Shown here in pieces: positions 18,395 through 28,055 of a stretch of 64,000 nt of DNA. The stretch lies in assembly GCA_934462825.1 (NCBI GenBank), contig CAKSIP010000001.1, positions 124,001-188,000 on the forward strand, in the 5' to 3' direction. The DNA is from an uncultured Eubacteriales bacterium (GTDB lineage Bacteria > Bacillota > Clostridia > Oscillospirales > CAG-272). How positions within the stretch are numbered: the first letter of the stretch is position 1; every line of letters begins with the position of its first letter. Position numbers and translations under genes: made by a program. The notes below the pieces were generated by a model. It ran no database searches. It was not told the DNA's origin and saw only the letters and a list, made by a program, of their open reading frames with translations.

Positions 18395-19908
18395 AACTAT
18401 TTGATCTTGTCAGCCAAGCCGGCCTCGCCATGACGCCGGAGCTTCAAAAGGAATTGCAAGCCAATCCGCAAGAAATTCAATCGGTGCAGCGGGACTCCCG
18501 CCGAGTCGAAGCGAACGATTTGTTTGTCTGCATCACCGGCACGTCCTTTGATGGGCACAACTATGCGAAACAAGTTTATGATAAAGGCTGTCGTTGCTTT
18601 GTTGCGGAAAAGCCGCTTCTTTTGCCCGACGATGCGATTGTCATCCCGGTGGACAGCACGAGAAAAGCGCTGGCTTTGCTGTCCGACGCATTTTTCGGAC
18701 ATCCCTCCCGTTCGCTTTCCGTCATCGGTATTACCGGCACCAAGGGAAAAACGACCACGGCTCTGCTGGCGTTTGAAGTGCTGAACGCCGCCGGGATTCC
18801 TACCGGCTACATCGGCTCCAACGGAGTTCGCTTTGGCTCCTTTTTCTATCCCACCGCCAACACAACGCCGGAAAGCTGCGAGCTGCAATATTATATGCAC
18901 CGCATGGTCAAAAACGGCATTCACGTGCTGGTCTTGGAGGTGTCCTCGCAAGCGCTGTACCAGGAGCGCGTGCAGGGCATCGTCTTTGACACCTGTGTCT
19001 ATACCAATTTATACCGGGATCACATCGGCGGCTCCGAGCATCCCACGATGGAACACTACAAAGCGTGCAAGCGTCGGCTTTTCTATGATTATGCACCGAA
19101 AGCCATCATTTACAACGCCGACGACAAAGAAGCCGACTTTATGCTGGAGGGCTGTACCGAAGCCCGGTACGCCTGCTCCTGCACACCGGGAAAGGCCGCC
19201 TTTCTATCCGCGAAAAACATAGAAAGAATCACCACCGACGGCGTTTACGGAATCGGTTTTCAGGTCGTTATGCAGAACGGACGCGCCTGGCCGGCCACCC
19301 TCCGTCTGCCCGGCACGTTCAGCGCCATGAATGCGCTGGAGGCTCTCTCGATCTGCCTGCGCGTTGGCCTTTCCCTACCCGAAGCAATCCATCACATGGC
19401 CGACGTTTCGATAAAAGGACGCTTCGAATACGTCCCGTCGCCGTGGAAGGACATTACCTTTTTGATTGATTATTCCCACAACGGCACCAGCCTGGAAGCC
19501 ACACTCAAAACGCTTCGCGCCTATGCGCCGCGTCGCCTGATTTGCCTGTTCGGATCGGTCGGGGGACGCACCTTTGAGCGCCGACGGGAGCTTGGCAACG
19601 TAGCGTCCGCTTTGGCCGACCTGTGCATTATCACGTCCGACAATCCCGACTTAGAGCCGCCGGAGCAGATTATTGACAGCATTGCAAGCTCCTTCTCAAC
19701 GGAAAGCTGTCCCTATATCCGCATTGCCGACCGAGGGGAAGCCATCCGCTATGTGGTCAACATCGCCAAATCCGGTGATATTATTTTGCTGGCAGGCAAA
19801 GGCCACGAAACCTATCAGCTCATCGGCGGGCAAAAGCTTCTCTTTTCCGAGCGCGCCATCCTGCGCCAAGCCATCGAAGAACGCACGGGCGCCCCTGCGC
19901 CGGTTTGA
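18391..19908 (+). CDS. murE: MurE-like UDP-MurNAc-tripeptide ligase
   Basis: 505 residues from the ATG at 18391 (AGGA upstream, ATGA overlap). It is a Mur ligase with the three usual domains: UDP-substrate domain (about 1-105), ATPase with ITGTKGKTTT (114-123), NTTPES and EVSSQALYQERVQGI, and C-terminal domain with FGSVGGRTFERR and AGKGHETYQ. MurE adds the third amino acid of the peptidoglycan stem peptide. The specificity motif reads DNPD rather than the DNPR typical of meso-diaminopimelate enzymes, so the amino acid added is uncertain and this could be a paralogue. The Lys that is carbamylated in the family falls in HYKACKRRLF. Confidence 0.88.
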   Translation: MKLFDLVSQAGLAMTPELQKELQANPQEIQSVQRDSRRVEANDLFVCITGTSFDGHNYAKQVYDKGCRCFVAEKPLLLPDDAIVIPVDSTRKALALLSDAFFGHPSRSLSVIGITGTKGKTTTALLAFEVLNAAGIPTGYIGSNGVRFGSFFYPTANTTPESCELQYYMHRMVKNGIHVLVLEVSSQALYQERVQGIVFDTCVYTNLYRDHIGGSEHPTMEHYKACKRRLFYDYAPKAIIYNADDKEADFMLEGCTEARYACSCTPGKAAFLSAKNIERITTDGVYGIGFQVVMQNGRAWPATLRLPGTFSAMNALEALSICLRVGLSLPEAIHHMADVSIKGRFEYVPSPWKDITFLIDYSHNGTSLEATLKTLRAYAPRRLICLFGSVGGRTFERRRELGNVASALADLCIITSDNPDLEPPEQIIDSIASSFSTESCPYIRIADRGEAIRYVVNIAKSGDIILLAGKGHETYQLIGGQKLLFSERAILRQAIEERTGAPAPV

Positions 19909-19929
19909 TTGTTCCGACTATGAAAATCA

Positions 19930-19971
19930 CGTTCCATACCGAGGAAAACGTCGGTATGGAACGATCTTTTT
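19930..19971 (+). terminator. Terminator after murE
   Basis: CGTTCCATACCGA...TCGGTATGGAACG, a 13-base perfect stem, followed by ATCTTTTTAAA. Confidence 0.88.
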
Positions 19972-19976
19972 AAATA

Positions 19977-20942
19977 TCAGCATAGCTTGCCCTGCCAGCT
20001 TTGCCGGGCAAAAAGCATTTTATCAATATCGTTGATGACCGACACCTTTTTTCGGCTCCAAAGAGGGGCAAGCAAGCTGTCGGCCATGCCATCGCCGGTC
20101 AGCCGTGCGATCACGGTTTCGGCCGGCAAGCGCTCCAATGCGTCGCAGACCGTGGCCACATAAGCCTCCTTCTCCATCGGAACGTAAGCGCCCGTCTCGT
20201 ACAGATCGGCCAGCGGCGTGTCGCGCAACACGTGCAAAAGATGGAGCTTGACCTGATCGGGCCGGAGCTTGGCCGTTTCTTCCACGGTTTTCATCATGGT
20301 TTCATGATCCTCGCCCGGCAAGCCGAAGATCAGATGCACGCAAATTCCGATCCGATCCGAAGCGCGACGCAAGCTCTCATAGCCCTTGACAAAAGCTTCA
20401 AAGGTATGGCCGCGGCGGATGCGGGCGGCGGACGCATCGTTTGACGTTTGCAATCCAAGCTCTACCGTCAGCACGGTTCGCTCCGCCAAAGAAGCCAGAT
20501 ACGCCGTCACGTCCGGCGGCAAGCAGTCCGCGCGGGTGGCAATATTCAGCCCGACCGCCCCCGGAAAGCGCAAGGCCTGCTCAAACTTTTCCCGCAAAAC
20601 GGAAAGAGGCGCATAGGTATTGGTATGCGCCTGAAAATACGGAATACAACGCCCGGTATCCCACTTGGTACCGAGCCTCTTTTTTTCTTCCTCATACTGC
20701 TGTTCCAAGGGGAGCGTGGCCGGCAAAGCGAAGTCGCCGCTCCCGCGGCTGGAGCAATAAATGCACCCTCCGTAGCCACAGCGGCCGTCAAGGTTCGGGC
20801 AGGTAAAGCCGGCATCCAACGGAATTTTTGCGCACTTGCCGCCAAACGTATGCCGCAAATAATAGTCATACGTATAATATCGTTTATTACTGTCACTATA
20901 AGGGAAAGGGTTGCTTTCCCGCTGGTTTTTTTGAGGGGACAT
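19977..20942 (-). CDS. Radical SAM protein, TIGR01212/YhcC family
   Basis: 321 residues from the ATG at 20942, preceded by AAAAAAGGAG. YYTYDYYLR, FGGKCAKIPLDAGFTCPN and GGCIYCSSRGSGDF are family signatures. The cluster-binding cysteines are in the CPNLDGRCGYGGCIYC region. PYFQAHTNTYAP and VELGLQT also fit. The family is close to Elp3-like radical SAM proteins; its reaction is not established. The upstream open frame continues through an alternating purine-pyrimidine tract that is unlikely to be coding. Confidence 0.9.
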   Translation of the reverse strand: MSPQKNQRESNPFPYSDSNKRYYTYDYYLRHTFGGKCAKIPLDAGFTCPNLDGRCGYGGCIYCSSRGSGDFALPATLPLEQQYEEEKKRLGTKWDTGRCIPYFQAHTNTYAPLSVLREKFEQALRFPGAVGLNIATRADCLPPDVTAYLASLAERTVLTVELGLQTSNDASAARIRRGHTFEAFVKGYESLRRASDRIGICVHLIFGLPGEDHETMMKTVEETAKLRPDQVKLHLLHVLRDTPLADLYETGAYVPMEKEAYVATVCDALERLPAETVIARLTGDGMADSLLAPLWSRKKVSVINDIDKMLFARQSWQGKLC

Positions 20943-20958
20943 CTCTTTCTCCTTTTTT

Positions 20959-21005
20959 CGTGTGCGCACGTGTGCATGTGTACCCGTACGCATGTACGCA
21001 TGCGC
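20959..21005. repeat. Alternating purine-pyrimidine tract (Z-DNA prone)
   Basis: 47 bases of almost strictly alternating pyrimidine and purine (25 bases, one slip, then 21 bases), built from GTGTGCGCAC- and GTACGCATG-like units. It lies between the aminotransferase stop and the start of the TIGR01212 gene. Such runs favour Z-DNA or cruciforms under negative supercoiling. Confidence 0.75.
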
Positions 21006-21028
21006 CCTATGCCGCGCCTTCGCTTGCG

Positions 21029-22324
21029 TCAATGACGGCAGAACAAAATTTTATCAATGGCGGCCAGCCGCACACAAACGGTCAGCACCTGCATGGCCAA
21101 GGTCAGCTCCTCATCCGAGGGGAAGGTCGGCGCAATGCGGATATTGCTGTCGCGCAAGTCGTTGCCGTAGGGGTACGTCGCGCCGACCTTGGTCAGCATC
21201 ACCCCCGCAGAGGCGGCCAGATTGTACGCGTGGCGGGCGCAACCGTCCAATGTATAAAGGCTGATAAAGTAGCCGCCGAGGGGATGTGTCCACCAGCCGC
21301 ACCCCGTATCCGAAAGCTCCTGTTCCAAAATATTTTCCGCCAATTCAAATTTCGGACGGATAATATCGGCCATTTTTTCCATGTGCCGACGAAGATTTTC
21401 GGCATTTTGAAAATATTTTACATGGCGGATCTGATTGATTTTATCAAAGCCGATGGTCTGCACGTTCATAATCGGCTTAATTTGATCCAAGTTTTTCTCG
21501 CTGGCCGCAAAAATGGCCACGCCCGAACCCGGGAAGGAAATTTTCGATGTGGAAGCATAGTAAAAGATCCGATCCTCCGTGCCGTATTTCGACGACTCCC
21601 GGAAAATATCCAACAGCACATCCCGCCGGTCGGGGTACAGATCATGCACGGCATACGCATTGTCCCAAAAAATCCGAAAATCCGGCGCTGCCGGGCGCAG
21701 GCGGGCAAAACGCCGCACCGTTTCATCCGAATAGGTAAATCCGTCCGGATTAGAGTACTTGGGACAGCACCAGATGCCCTTAATCGAAGCGTCGTTTTGG
21801 CACAGGGCCTCCACGGCTTCCATATCCGGCCCTTCCGGCGTCATATCCACAGTAATCATTTCAATGCCCAGCGACTCACAGATGGCGAAATGGCGATCAT
21901 ACCCCGGCGCGGGGCAAAGAAACTTGATCCGGCTCTCCCGGCACCACGGACGGGGGCTTCCGTACACGCCGTACAGCATGGCGCGCGCCACCGTGTCATA
22001 CATCAGGTTCAGTGAGGAGTTTCCGGCCACCAAGATCCGGCCGGCCGGAATGCCGAGCAGCTCCGAAAAAAGCCGTTTGGCTTCGGGGATTCCGTCCAAG
22101 AGGCCATAGTTGCGGCAGTCCAAGCCCGATTCGGATTGGCAGTCCTCCGGCGTTGCAATGACATCCAGCATTCCGCTCACCATATCCAACTGCTTCTGTC
22201 CGGGCTTTCCGCGCGAAAGATCCAAATGCAAGTGCATTTGGCGGTATTGTTCATACCGCGCCAGCAAGGCTTCCTTCTCCGCCAACAGCGCTTCGTTACT
22301 CATGGCATTGTAATTATAATTCAA
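21029..22324 (-). CDS. Aminotransferase, MocR-like family (PF12897)
   Basis: 431 residues if it starts at TTG 22324 ([14 protein letters not shown]), which matches how I recall family members beginning and has GGGGAG seven bases upstream. The alternative ATG at 22303 has no ribosome binding site. Fold type I PLP enzyme: LDLSRGKPG near the N-terminus, [19 protein letters not shown] (Asp/Tyr contacting PLP) and [12 protein letters not shown] with the Schiff-base Lys. The family is annotated as aspartate-type aminotransferases. The translation signal lies in the 3' arm and T-run of the asnS terminator. Confidence 0.88.
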   Translation of the reverse strand: MNYNYNAMSNEALLAEKEALLARYEQYRQMHLHLDLSRGKPGQKQLDMVSGMLDVIATPEDCQSESGLDCRNYGLLDGIPEAKRLFSELLGIPAGRILVAGNSSLNLMYDTVARAMLYGVYGSPRPWCRESRIKFLCPAPGYDRHFAICESLGIEMITVDMTPEGPDMEAVEALCQNDASIKGIWCCPKYSNPDGFTYSDETVRRFARLRPAAPDFRIFWDNAYAVHDLYPDRRDVLLDIFRESSKYGTEDRIFYYASTSKISFPGSGVAIFAASEKNLDQIKPIMNVQTIGFDKINQIRHVKYFQNAENLRRHMEKMADIIRPKFELAENILEQELSDTGCGWWTHPLGGYFISLYTLDGCARHAYNLAASAGVMLTKVGATYPYGNDLRDSNIRIAPTFPSDEELTLAMQVLTVCVRLAAIDKILFCRH

Positions 22325-22370
22325 AAAAATCTCCCCTTTCGGAATCAACCGGATCCGACAAAAGGGGAGA
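22323..22370 (-). terminator. asnS terminator overlapping the next gene's start
   Basis: TCTCCCCTTT...AAAGGGGAGA, followed leftward by seven T (22323-22329). The 3' arm supplies the GGGGAG Shine-Dalgarno and the T-run abuts the TTG start of the aminotransferase. Confidence 0.85.
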
Positions 22371-22387
22371 CTTTGGAAAAGGCCATA

Positions 22388-23782
22388 TCAGAATTCAGCG
22401 TTGCCCGTTGTTCTCGGGAATGCCTCCACATCCCTGATGTTGGATATACCGGTTATATACATGATCAGGCGTTCAAAGCCGAGGCCAAAGCCGGCATGCT
22501 TGGTTCCGCCGTATTTACGAAGTTCAATATACCACCAATAATCTTCTTCCTTCAGCCCGCAGCTTTTCATGGCGTCAAGAAGCACCTCCAGCCGTTCTTC
22601 ACGCTGAGAACCGCCAATCAACTCGCCCACGCCGGGCACCAACATATCCATGGCCGCCACGGTCTTTCCGTCGTCGTTGCGGCGCATATAGAAGGCCTTG
22701 ATTTCCTTTGGATAATCGGTCACAAATACCGGCTTCTTAAAGATCTGCTCGGTCAAATATCTTTCGTGCTCGGTCTGCATATCCATGCCCCAGAACACCG
22801 GATATTCAAACGCATGGCCGCTTTCCTCCAGCAATTTCACAGCCTCGGTATAAGTTACGCGACCGAAATCACTGTTCACCAGCGCCGAAAGCCGTTCCAA
22901 AAGTGTAGTATCGTAAAATTTGTTGAAAAATTCCAGCTCCTTCGGGCACTCCTGCATCACATAGCGGAGTACGTATTTAAGCATAGCCTCCGCCAAATTC
23001 ATATCATCCGAAAGATCGGAAAAAGCAATTTCCGGTTCCACCATCCAAAATTCAGCGGCATGACGCTGTGTATTGGATTTCTCCGCACGGAAGGTCGGGC
23101 CGAACGTGTACACCTTGGCAAAAGCCATGGCAAAGGTTTCCGCATTCAGCTGTCCCGAAACGGTAAGGCCGGTCTTTTTTCCGAAAAAGTCCTGCGTGTA
23201 GTCCACTTCTCCGCTTTCGGTTTTCGGCACTTGGTTAAGATCCAGGGTTGTCACTTGGAACATCTCCCCGGCGCCCTCGCAGTCGGAGCCTGTAATCAGA
23301 GGAGTGTGCACATAAACAAAGCCCTGCTCGTTAAAGAATTTGTGAAGGGCAAAGGCCGCTACCGAACGGACGCGAAACACCGCGTTGAACGTATTGGCTC
23401 TCGGACGGAGATGCGCAATGGAGCGCAAAAACTCCATGCTGTGTTTCTTTTTCTGCAACGGAAAATCGGGCGAGGAGGCCCCTTCGATTTCAATCCTTTC
23501 GGCTTTCAGCTCCAGCGGCTGCTTTGCTTCGGGGGTAAGCGTCACGGTGCCCTCAATCACAAGAGAGCAGCCCACGTTCTGCTTGGCAATCAGCTTATAG
23601 TTTTCCAGCTTTTCTTCTTCAAACACAACCTGGAGATTGGTGAAATAGCTTCCGTCGTTCAGCTCGATAAAGCCGAAGGCGTTGCTGGCACGGATGGTAC
23701 GAACCCAGCCTGCTATCGTCACCCGGCGCCCGTCAAAGGCCGCCATATCCTGAAAAATCTGCTTGATTGTTGTTCTTTCCAT
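22388..23782 (-). CDS. asnS: Asparagine--tRNA ligase
   Basis: 464 residues from the ATG at 23782 (AAAGGA upstream). Class IIb synthetase: N-terminal OB-fold anticodon-binding domain (about 15-105, [20 protein letters not shown]), then the catalytic domain with motif 2 ([20 protein letters not shown]) and motif 3 ([13 protein letters not shown]). AsnRS rather than AspRS is indicated by [11 protein letters not shown] and by its length. It charges tRNA-Asn in the cytoplasm. With GlnRS also present, both amide amino acids can be charged directly. Confidence 0.96.
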   Translation of the reverse strand: MERTTIKQIFQDMAAFDGRRVTIAGWVRTIRASNAFGFIELNDGSYFTNLQVVFEEEKLENYKLIAKQNVGCSLVIEGTVTLTPEAKQPLELKAERIEIEGASSPDFPLQKKKHSMEFLRSIAHLRPRANTFNAVFRVRSVAAFALHKFFNEQGFVYVHTPLITGSDCEGAGEMFQVTTLDLNQVPKTESGEVDYTQDFFGKKTGLTVSGQLNAETFAMAFAKVYTFGPTFRAEKSNTQRHAAEFWMVEPEIAFSDLSDDMNLAEAMLKYVLRYVMQECPKELEFFNKFYDTTLLERLSALVNSDFGRVTYTEAVKLLEESGHAFEYPVFWGMDMQTEHERYLTEQIFKKPVFVTDYPKEIKAFYMRRNDDGKTVAAMDMLVPGVGELIGGSQREERLEVLLDAMKSCGLKEEDYWWYIELRKYGGTKHAGFGLGFERLIMYITGISNIRDVEAFPRTTGNAEF

Positions 23783-23905
23783 TTTATGATCTATCCTTTC
23801 AAATTTTAATAAGCCATTGAATTTTTTCGGCAAAAAAAGGGGAATTTGTGCTTTTTTGAAATTTTTATTTGAAAAATTGCATATTTGGCTGAGAACAACG
23901 GGTAT

Positions 23906-23934
23906 ATTCTACCATGTTTCAATCAAAAATGCAA
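23906..23934 (-). promoter_or_regulatory. Promoter for asnS
   Basis: Leftward TTGCAT (23929-23934), 17-base spacer, TAGAAT (23906-23911) preceded by TGG. The leader would be about 115 bases; I see no T-box sequence in it. Confidence 0.7.
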
Positions 23935-23951
23935 GAGTTTTTTTGAAAAAA

Positions 23952-26420
23952 TCATTTTTTATTTTCGGCTTTGGCTTGTCCATCGACGCTTCGCCAAAAA
24001 TCCCCCACGGCCTTAGCCAGCGACGCAGCGTTGCCGGTGAAAACCATATGTGACCACTGCGGAGGAAACAGCGCCTGATATTTGGGATCGGCGTAGCGGT
24101 CATCAATCAGCACAACAATGCCGCAATCGGAATCCCGGCGAATCACGCGCCCGGCCGCTTGAAGCACCTGATTCATGCCGGGGTAGGTATAGGCGTAATC
24201 ATAGCCGCATTCGCTCTTAATATCATAGTATTCCTTAATAATATTGTTTTCATTGGAAATGCCGGGCAGGCCAACGCCCACCACAACCGTTCCGATCAGC
24301 TGTTTTCCCGGCAGATCTACCCCCTCCGAGAACGAGCCGCCCAGCACGCAAAAGCCGATCCGAAGCCGTCCCTCATCTTCCTTGAAGGCTGACAGAAACG
24401 CCTCCTTTTCCATGCGTCCCATCCCGCGTCTTTGAACGATCAGGCGTACCGCAGGGTACTTTTTTTCAAAGCATTTCCGCACCTCCTCCATAAAGGAATA
24501 CGATGGGAAGTACACCATATAGTTCCCCGGCCGCGCGCTGACCGAAGCCGCGATCATTGTGGCAATGCGCCGATACGTTTTTTCGTTTCTGTCCTCAAAA
24601 CGGGTGCTGACGGAATCCACCGCCGCCACAAACAAATTTTCCTGACGAAAGGGCGTGGGCAGCGTTAAGGTGTCGGCCAGCTTCCCTCCCCCCAGCACAT
24701 CGGTAAAGTAATCCAAAGGGGTAAAGGTCGCGGAAAACAAAATCGACGCTACGCCTTTCCTCATGCAACGGTTCAGAATATCCGAAGGATCCAGGCAATA
24801 GAGCCGCACTCGCACGTCCCCGTGCCAGATCATCACATAGGTCAAAAATTTATCATCGTAATAGCCGAGCACCATGCGATACTCTTTCACGGAAGCATAC
24901 ACGCCGGCTATTTCTCCGTACAACGGATGTTCCCGATTTTCCCGCAGCCACCCCTCGCAGGCCTTGGCAAAGTTCTCCGTTTCGGCGGAAAAGCGATGCA
25001 AAGGATCGCGGCTGAGATAGAATCCGCTTTCGCTCCCGTCTTCCTCCCGAACGAGCGTGTCCCGGCAAAGGCGGCGCAAAGCGGTCAGGGCGGTCAGATA
25101 TTGATCCAAGGCGTCAAACAGCCTCGCATCGTCCGCAGGATCCATCCGTTCCATGCCCCGGCGGAGCTCGCCGGCGGAAATTTCGCACGAATACATATTT
25201 CGTGCGCGCGAAGGCAGGTTATGCGCCTCGTCAATCAGGAACAAATAGTTTCCCGGAACCGCGCCCGGCGAAAAATACCGTCGCAGATAAACCGAGGGGC
25301 TAAACAGATAATTATAGTCGCAGACCACCACATCGCAAAATTCCGAGAGATCCAGCGAAAGCTCATAGGGGCAAACGCAAAAGGTCTTGGCCGTTTCGGA
25401 AAGAACGGAAAGCCCATACCCGTTTTGTCGGGACAAAAGGGACAAGATCGCGGAGCCTACACGGTCATAGTAGCCGCGAGCATACTCACAATCCTCGGGG
25501 TTGCAAAAATTACGCCCCTGCCCTTTGGCCGCTTTGGCTTTTTCGCAAAGGCAGACCTGCTCCTTGGCGCCGAGCATCACGACGCGCAGCTTGGCCCCCG
25601 CCTCAAACAGCTTGCCAACCGCATGGTAAGCCTCGCGCCCGGTGCTGGATTTGGCGGTCAAATAAAAGATTTTATCGCACAGCCCCGCGCCCAGGGCGCG
25701 CACGGCCGGATACAAAACGGAAATCGTTTTGCCCGTTCCTGTCGGGGCCTGCGCGAACAAACGCCGATGCCGCCGAATCGTTTCATACGCTTCGGTCATC
25801 AGTTCCTGCTGGCCGTCCCGCACGGCAGAATAAGGAAACACCGCATGCTTCAAAGACGGAAGCACCTGCGTGGCGCGAATCCGTTCCAGCACGGCCCATG
25901 TTTCCACAGACGCCAACAGCGCCTGATAGGCGATCTTCCCTTCTTCGGCCGTTATTCGGCGGTCAAAATGCCGCTCCCGGCCGCTTTCGGGATTAAGGTA
26001 GGTCAAACGAGCACGCACACAGGGAAGCTCCCTCTCTGCACAAACAAAATAGGCATAGCAGGTCAGCCGGGAAAGGGACTCCTCCGACGGCGGCGCCGCC
26101 ATTTCATACCCGAAAGCGCGCTTGATCACTTCCACCACGGTATCGTCTCCCGTACCGAAAATGCCGGAAACGGTACCGAAAACCTCATAGCAAATCCCGC
26201 CAAACAGCATGGTATGCGTGATGGCCGCATCCGCTTGACAGGCAAGTCCCGCGCTTTTTTTCAGCTCGGACGGGGGGAGCGGACAGGGGGAAAAACCCGG
26301 CACTGCGTTTTCCGTGTTGTAAGCCGAGCGCCGTCCTCCAATATCGCCGCTGCGATGCGCCAACCGACACAATTCTTCCACGGAAAGAACCATGGCGCTT
26401 CGATTGATCTCATACTTCAT
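23952..26420 (-). CDS. DinG/XPD-like Fe-S DNA helicase
   Basis: 822 residues; ATG at 26420 with AAAGGAG. Superfamily 2 helicase of the Rad3/XPD/DinG type. Walker A is APTGTGKT (about 225). Four cysteines (CLCEKAK...FCNPEDC) form the likely [4Fe-4S] domain. Walker B is FLIDEAHN. The later motifs include GSFSEGVDLPGKQLIG and QAAGRVIRRDSDCG. The N-terminal 200 residues include a PD-(D/E)XK-like region found in related Firmicute proteins (VRARLTYLNPESG), not clearly catalytic. It is expected to unwind 5'-tailed or R-loop DNA during repair. Monocistronic. Confidence 0.9.
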   Translation of the reverse strand: MKYEINRSAMVLSVEELCRLAHRSGDIGGRRSAYNTENAVPGFSPCPLPPSELKKSAGLACQADAAITHTMLFGGICYEVFGTVSGIFGTGDDTVVEVIKRAFGYEMAAPPSEESLSRLTCYAYFVCAERELPCVRARLTYLNPESGRERHFDRRITAEEGKIAYQALLASVETWAVLERIRATQVLPSLKHAVFPYSAVRDGQQELMTEAYETIRRHRRLFAQAPTGTGKTISVLYPAVRALGAGLCDKIFYLTAKSSTGREAYHAVGKLFEAGAKLRVVMLGAKEQVCLCEKAKAAKGQGRNFCNPEDCEYARGYYDRVGSAILSLLSRQNGYGLSVLSETAKTFCVCPYELSLDLSEFCDVVVCDYNYLFSPSVYLRRYFSPGAVPGNYLFLIDEAHNLPSRARNMYSCEISAGELRRGMERMDPADDARLFDALDQYLTALTALRRLCRDTLVREEDGSESGFYLSRDPLHRFSAETENFAKACEGWLRENREHPLYGEIAGVYASVKEYRMVLGYYDDKFLTYVMIWHGDVRVRLYCLDPSDILNRCMRKGVASILFSATFTPLDYFTDVLGGGKLADTLTLPTPFRQENLFVAAVDSVSTRFEDRNEKTYRRIATMIAASVSARPGNYMVYFPSYSFMEEVRKCFEKKYPAVRLIVQRRGMGRMEKEAFLSAFKEDEGRLRIGFCVLGGSFSEGVDLPGKQLIGTVVVGVGLPGISNENNIIKEYYDIKSECGYDYAYTYPGMNQVLQAAGRVIRRDSDCGIVVLIDDRYADPKYQALFPPQWSHMVFTGNAASLAKAVGDFWRSVDGQAKAENKK

Positions 26421-26472
26421 TGCGCATCGCTCCTTTCGGAAAATGATCAGTCGGCAAACAACTATTCATTAT

Positions 26473-26501
26473 ATAATATCACATCTGTATTCCAAAGTCA
26501 A
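26473..26501 (-). promoter_or_regulatory. Promoter for the DinG-like gene
   Basis: Leftward TTGACT (26496-26501), 17-base spacer, TATTAT (26473-26478) preceded by TGA. The start codon is about 45 bases from the predicted transcription start. Confidence 0.75.
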
Positions 26502-26567
26502 GCATTTCTCTTTCAATTCTGCGTGTGTGCGCTCCACATCTTTTCTCTTTTTCCATAAATTTTGGGG

Positions 26568-26596
26568 TTACTTTTCTCGCTCTTTTGGATTATAAT
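26568..26596 (+). promoter_or_regulatory. Promoter for mecA
   Basis: Rightward TTACTT (26568-26573), 17-base spacer, TATAAT (26591-26596). No TGn extension. Confidence 0.65.
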
Positions 26597-26677
26597 GTGT
26601 AATAACAGAGCTTTCAAAAAACAGCGCTTGGCGCCGATGGCGGAAACAATCCAAAAGAAAGGTGGGTTTCGATTTTT

Positions 26678-27298
26678 ATGGAACTGATCCGGATTAACGA
26701 AAACAAACTGAAAATCATGCTTTCCGAGGGGGACATGAAGCAATATGCGATTGATTGTGCCTCTTTGGATTATGACAATACTGAAACACGTCGTGCTTTC
26801 TGGAGCATCTTGGACGAAGCCAAACATCAAACCGGGTTTGACGCGGCCAGCCAAAGGGTGTTTGTACAGCTGTATCCCTCCAAAGAAGGCGGTTGCGAAA
26901 TGTTCGTCACAAAGCTGGGTTCCCCTCCCCTTCCCGTCGAGCCTTCGGAATCGCCGGAGCCGATGGAATCCGCTCCGCTGGGATGTCATTGTCTTACGCC
27001 TTTGCGTCACACGGACATTCTTTATGCGTTTCCCTCTTTGGAGGTGCTTCTCAGTGTTTGCCGACGGCTGAACGCCTTGGGCTTTTCCGAGCCATGCTCA
27101 GCTTGGAAACGGGATGACGGCCAATATCTTCTGCTTTTGTCGGAGCGCGAAGAAAACCTTTACATACCGCTTAGCGAATTGACATTTCTTTGTGAATACG
27201 GCACCAAGGAAAACGCCGAATCGGCTCTCCTTCTGTTAGAGGAGCACGGCACTTGCCTGTGCCGAAAAAACACCGTGGCGGCGTTCGCACGGCTTTAG
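26678..27298 (+). CDS. mecA: MecA-family adaptor protein
   Basis: 206 residues; ATG with AAAGGTGGG upstream. The N-terminal MELIRINENKLKIMLSEGDM followed by RRAFWSILDEAKHQTGF is typical of MecA, the adaptor that delivers substrates to the ClpC ATPase for proteolysis. The C-terminal domain (about 110-206: DILYAFPSLEVLLSVCRRL, YLLLLSEREE) matches the ClpC-binding part. A short Pro/Ser-rich linker (85-100) separates them. No clpC or competence gene is nearby, so the targets are unknown. Confidence 0.9.
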   Translation: MELIRINENKLKIMLSEGDMKQYAIDCASLDYDNTETRRAFWSILDEAKHQTGFDAASQRVFVQLYPSKEGGCEMFVTKLGSPPLPVEPSESPEPMESAPLGCHCLTPLRHTDILYAFPSLEVLLSVCRRLNALGFSEPCSAWKRDDGQYLLLLSEREENLYIPLSELTFLCEYGTKENAESALLLLEEHGTCLCRKNTVAAFARL

Positions 27299-27328
27299 AA
27301 AATGCTGTAAAAAAACCGGTTCTTCCTC

Positions 27329-27357
27329 TTGAAGAAATCCGGCCCCTATGATATAAT
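27329..27357 (+). promoter_or_regulatory. Promoter for udg-CYTH pair
   Basis: TTGAAG (27329-27334), 17-base spacer, TATAAT (27352-27357) preceded by TGA. It sits 30 bases after the mecA stop. Confidence 0.75.
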
Positions 27358-27425
27358 AATAAAAACAGCGGGTAGCGCCGGCAAGGGCGCTATGACCGAT
27401 CCGAAATCACAGGAGGGGCCAAAGC

Positions 27426-28055
27426 ATGAGTGACGCGATCCAAGAGCAAGCACCGAAAGGGGCATCGACGCAAGAGCCAAACGACATCCAAAAGAAATGG
27501 GAAAGCCTGCAAAGCGAATGTGCCGCATGTCAGAAATGCGCTTTGGGCGCAAGTCGTACCCAATGCGTGTTCGGCACGGGCAACCGGGAGGCATCTTTAA
27601 TGTTTGTGGGAGAAGCCCCCGGCGAGCAGGAGGATCTTTCCGGCGTTCCCTTTGTCGGACGTGCCGGACAGCTGCTTGACAAGTTTTTGTATGCCGTGGA
27701 GCTGGATCGCAATGACGTTTACATTGCCAACATCCTCAAATGCCGGCCGCCCAAAAACCGGGATCCGCTGCCGAAGGAAGAAGATGCCTGCATAGGCTTT
27801 TTGCGCGAACAGGTTCGCCTGATTCGTCCGCGTATCATCGTCTGCCTTGGGCGGATTGCGGCTATGCGCCTGATCAAACCCGATTTTATGATTACCAAGG
27901 AGCACGGCGTTTGGTTTGAAAAGGGAAACTTTTTGATGACCGCGGTATATCACCCGGCTTTATTGTTGCGGGATCCTCGCCGCAAAGAGGAAATGCTTAT
28001 CGACATGAAAGCCATCAAGCAAAAGCTGGAGGATATGACAAGGCATGAGTCTTGA
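27426..28055 (+). CDS. udg: Type-4 uracil-DNA glycosylase (Fe-S)
   Basis: 209 residues; AGGAGGGG upstream. Family 4 UDG: CAACQKC and later cysteines (ILKCRPP, IVCLG) that bind the [4Fe-4S] cluster, motif A GEAPGEQED, PFVGRAGQLLD, NILKCRPPKNRDP and the C-terminal motif HPALLLR. It removes uracil from DNA after cytosine deamination. The first 25 residues are a variable polar extension. Its 3' end overlaps the CYTH gene by 11 bases. Confidence 0.93.
   Translation: MSDAIQEQAPKGASTQEPNDIQKKWESLQSECAACQKCALGASRTQCVFGTGNREASLMFVGEAPGEQEDLSGVPFVGRAGQLLDKFLYAVELDRNDVYIANILKCRPPKNRDPLPKEEDACIGFLREQVRLIRPRIIVCLGRIAAMRLIKPDFMITKEHGVWFEKGNFLMTAVYHPALLLRDPRRKEEMLIDMKAIKQKLEDMTRHES

Noticed and set aside
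23783..23951. T-box upstream of asnS
   Set aside because: No GGTGG-type T-box or terminator is seen in the roughly 115-base leader.
24822..26558. 578-codon rightward open frame
   Set aside because: Antisense to the DinG-like helicase, which has full motifs on the other strand.
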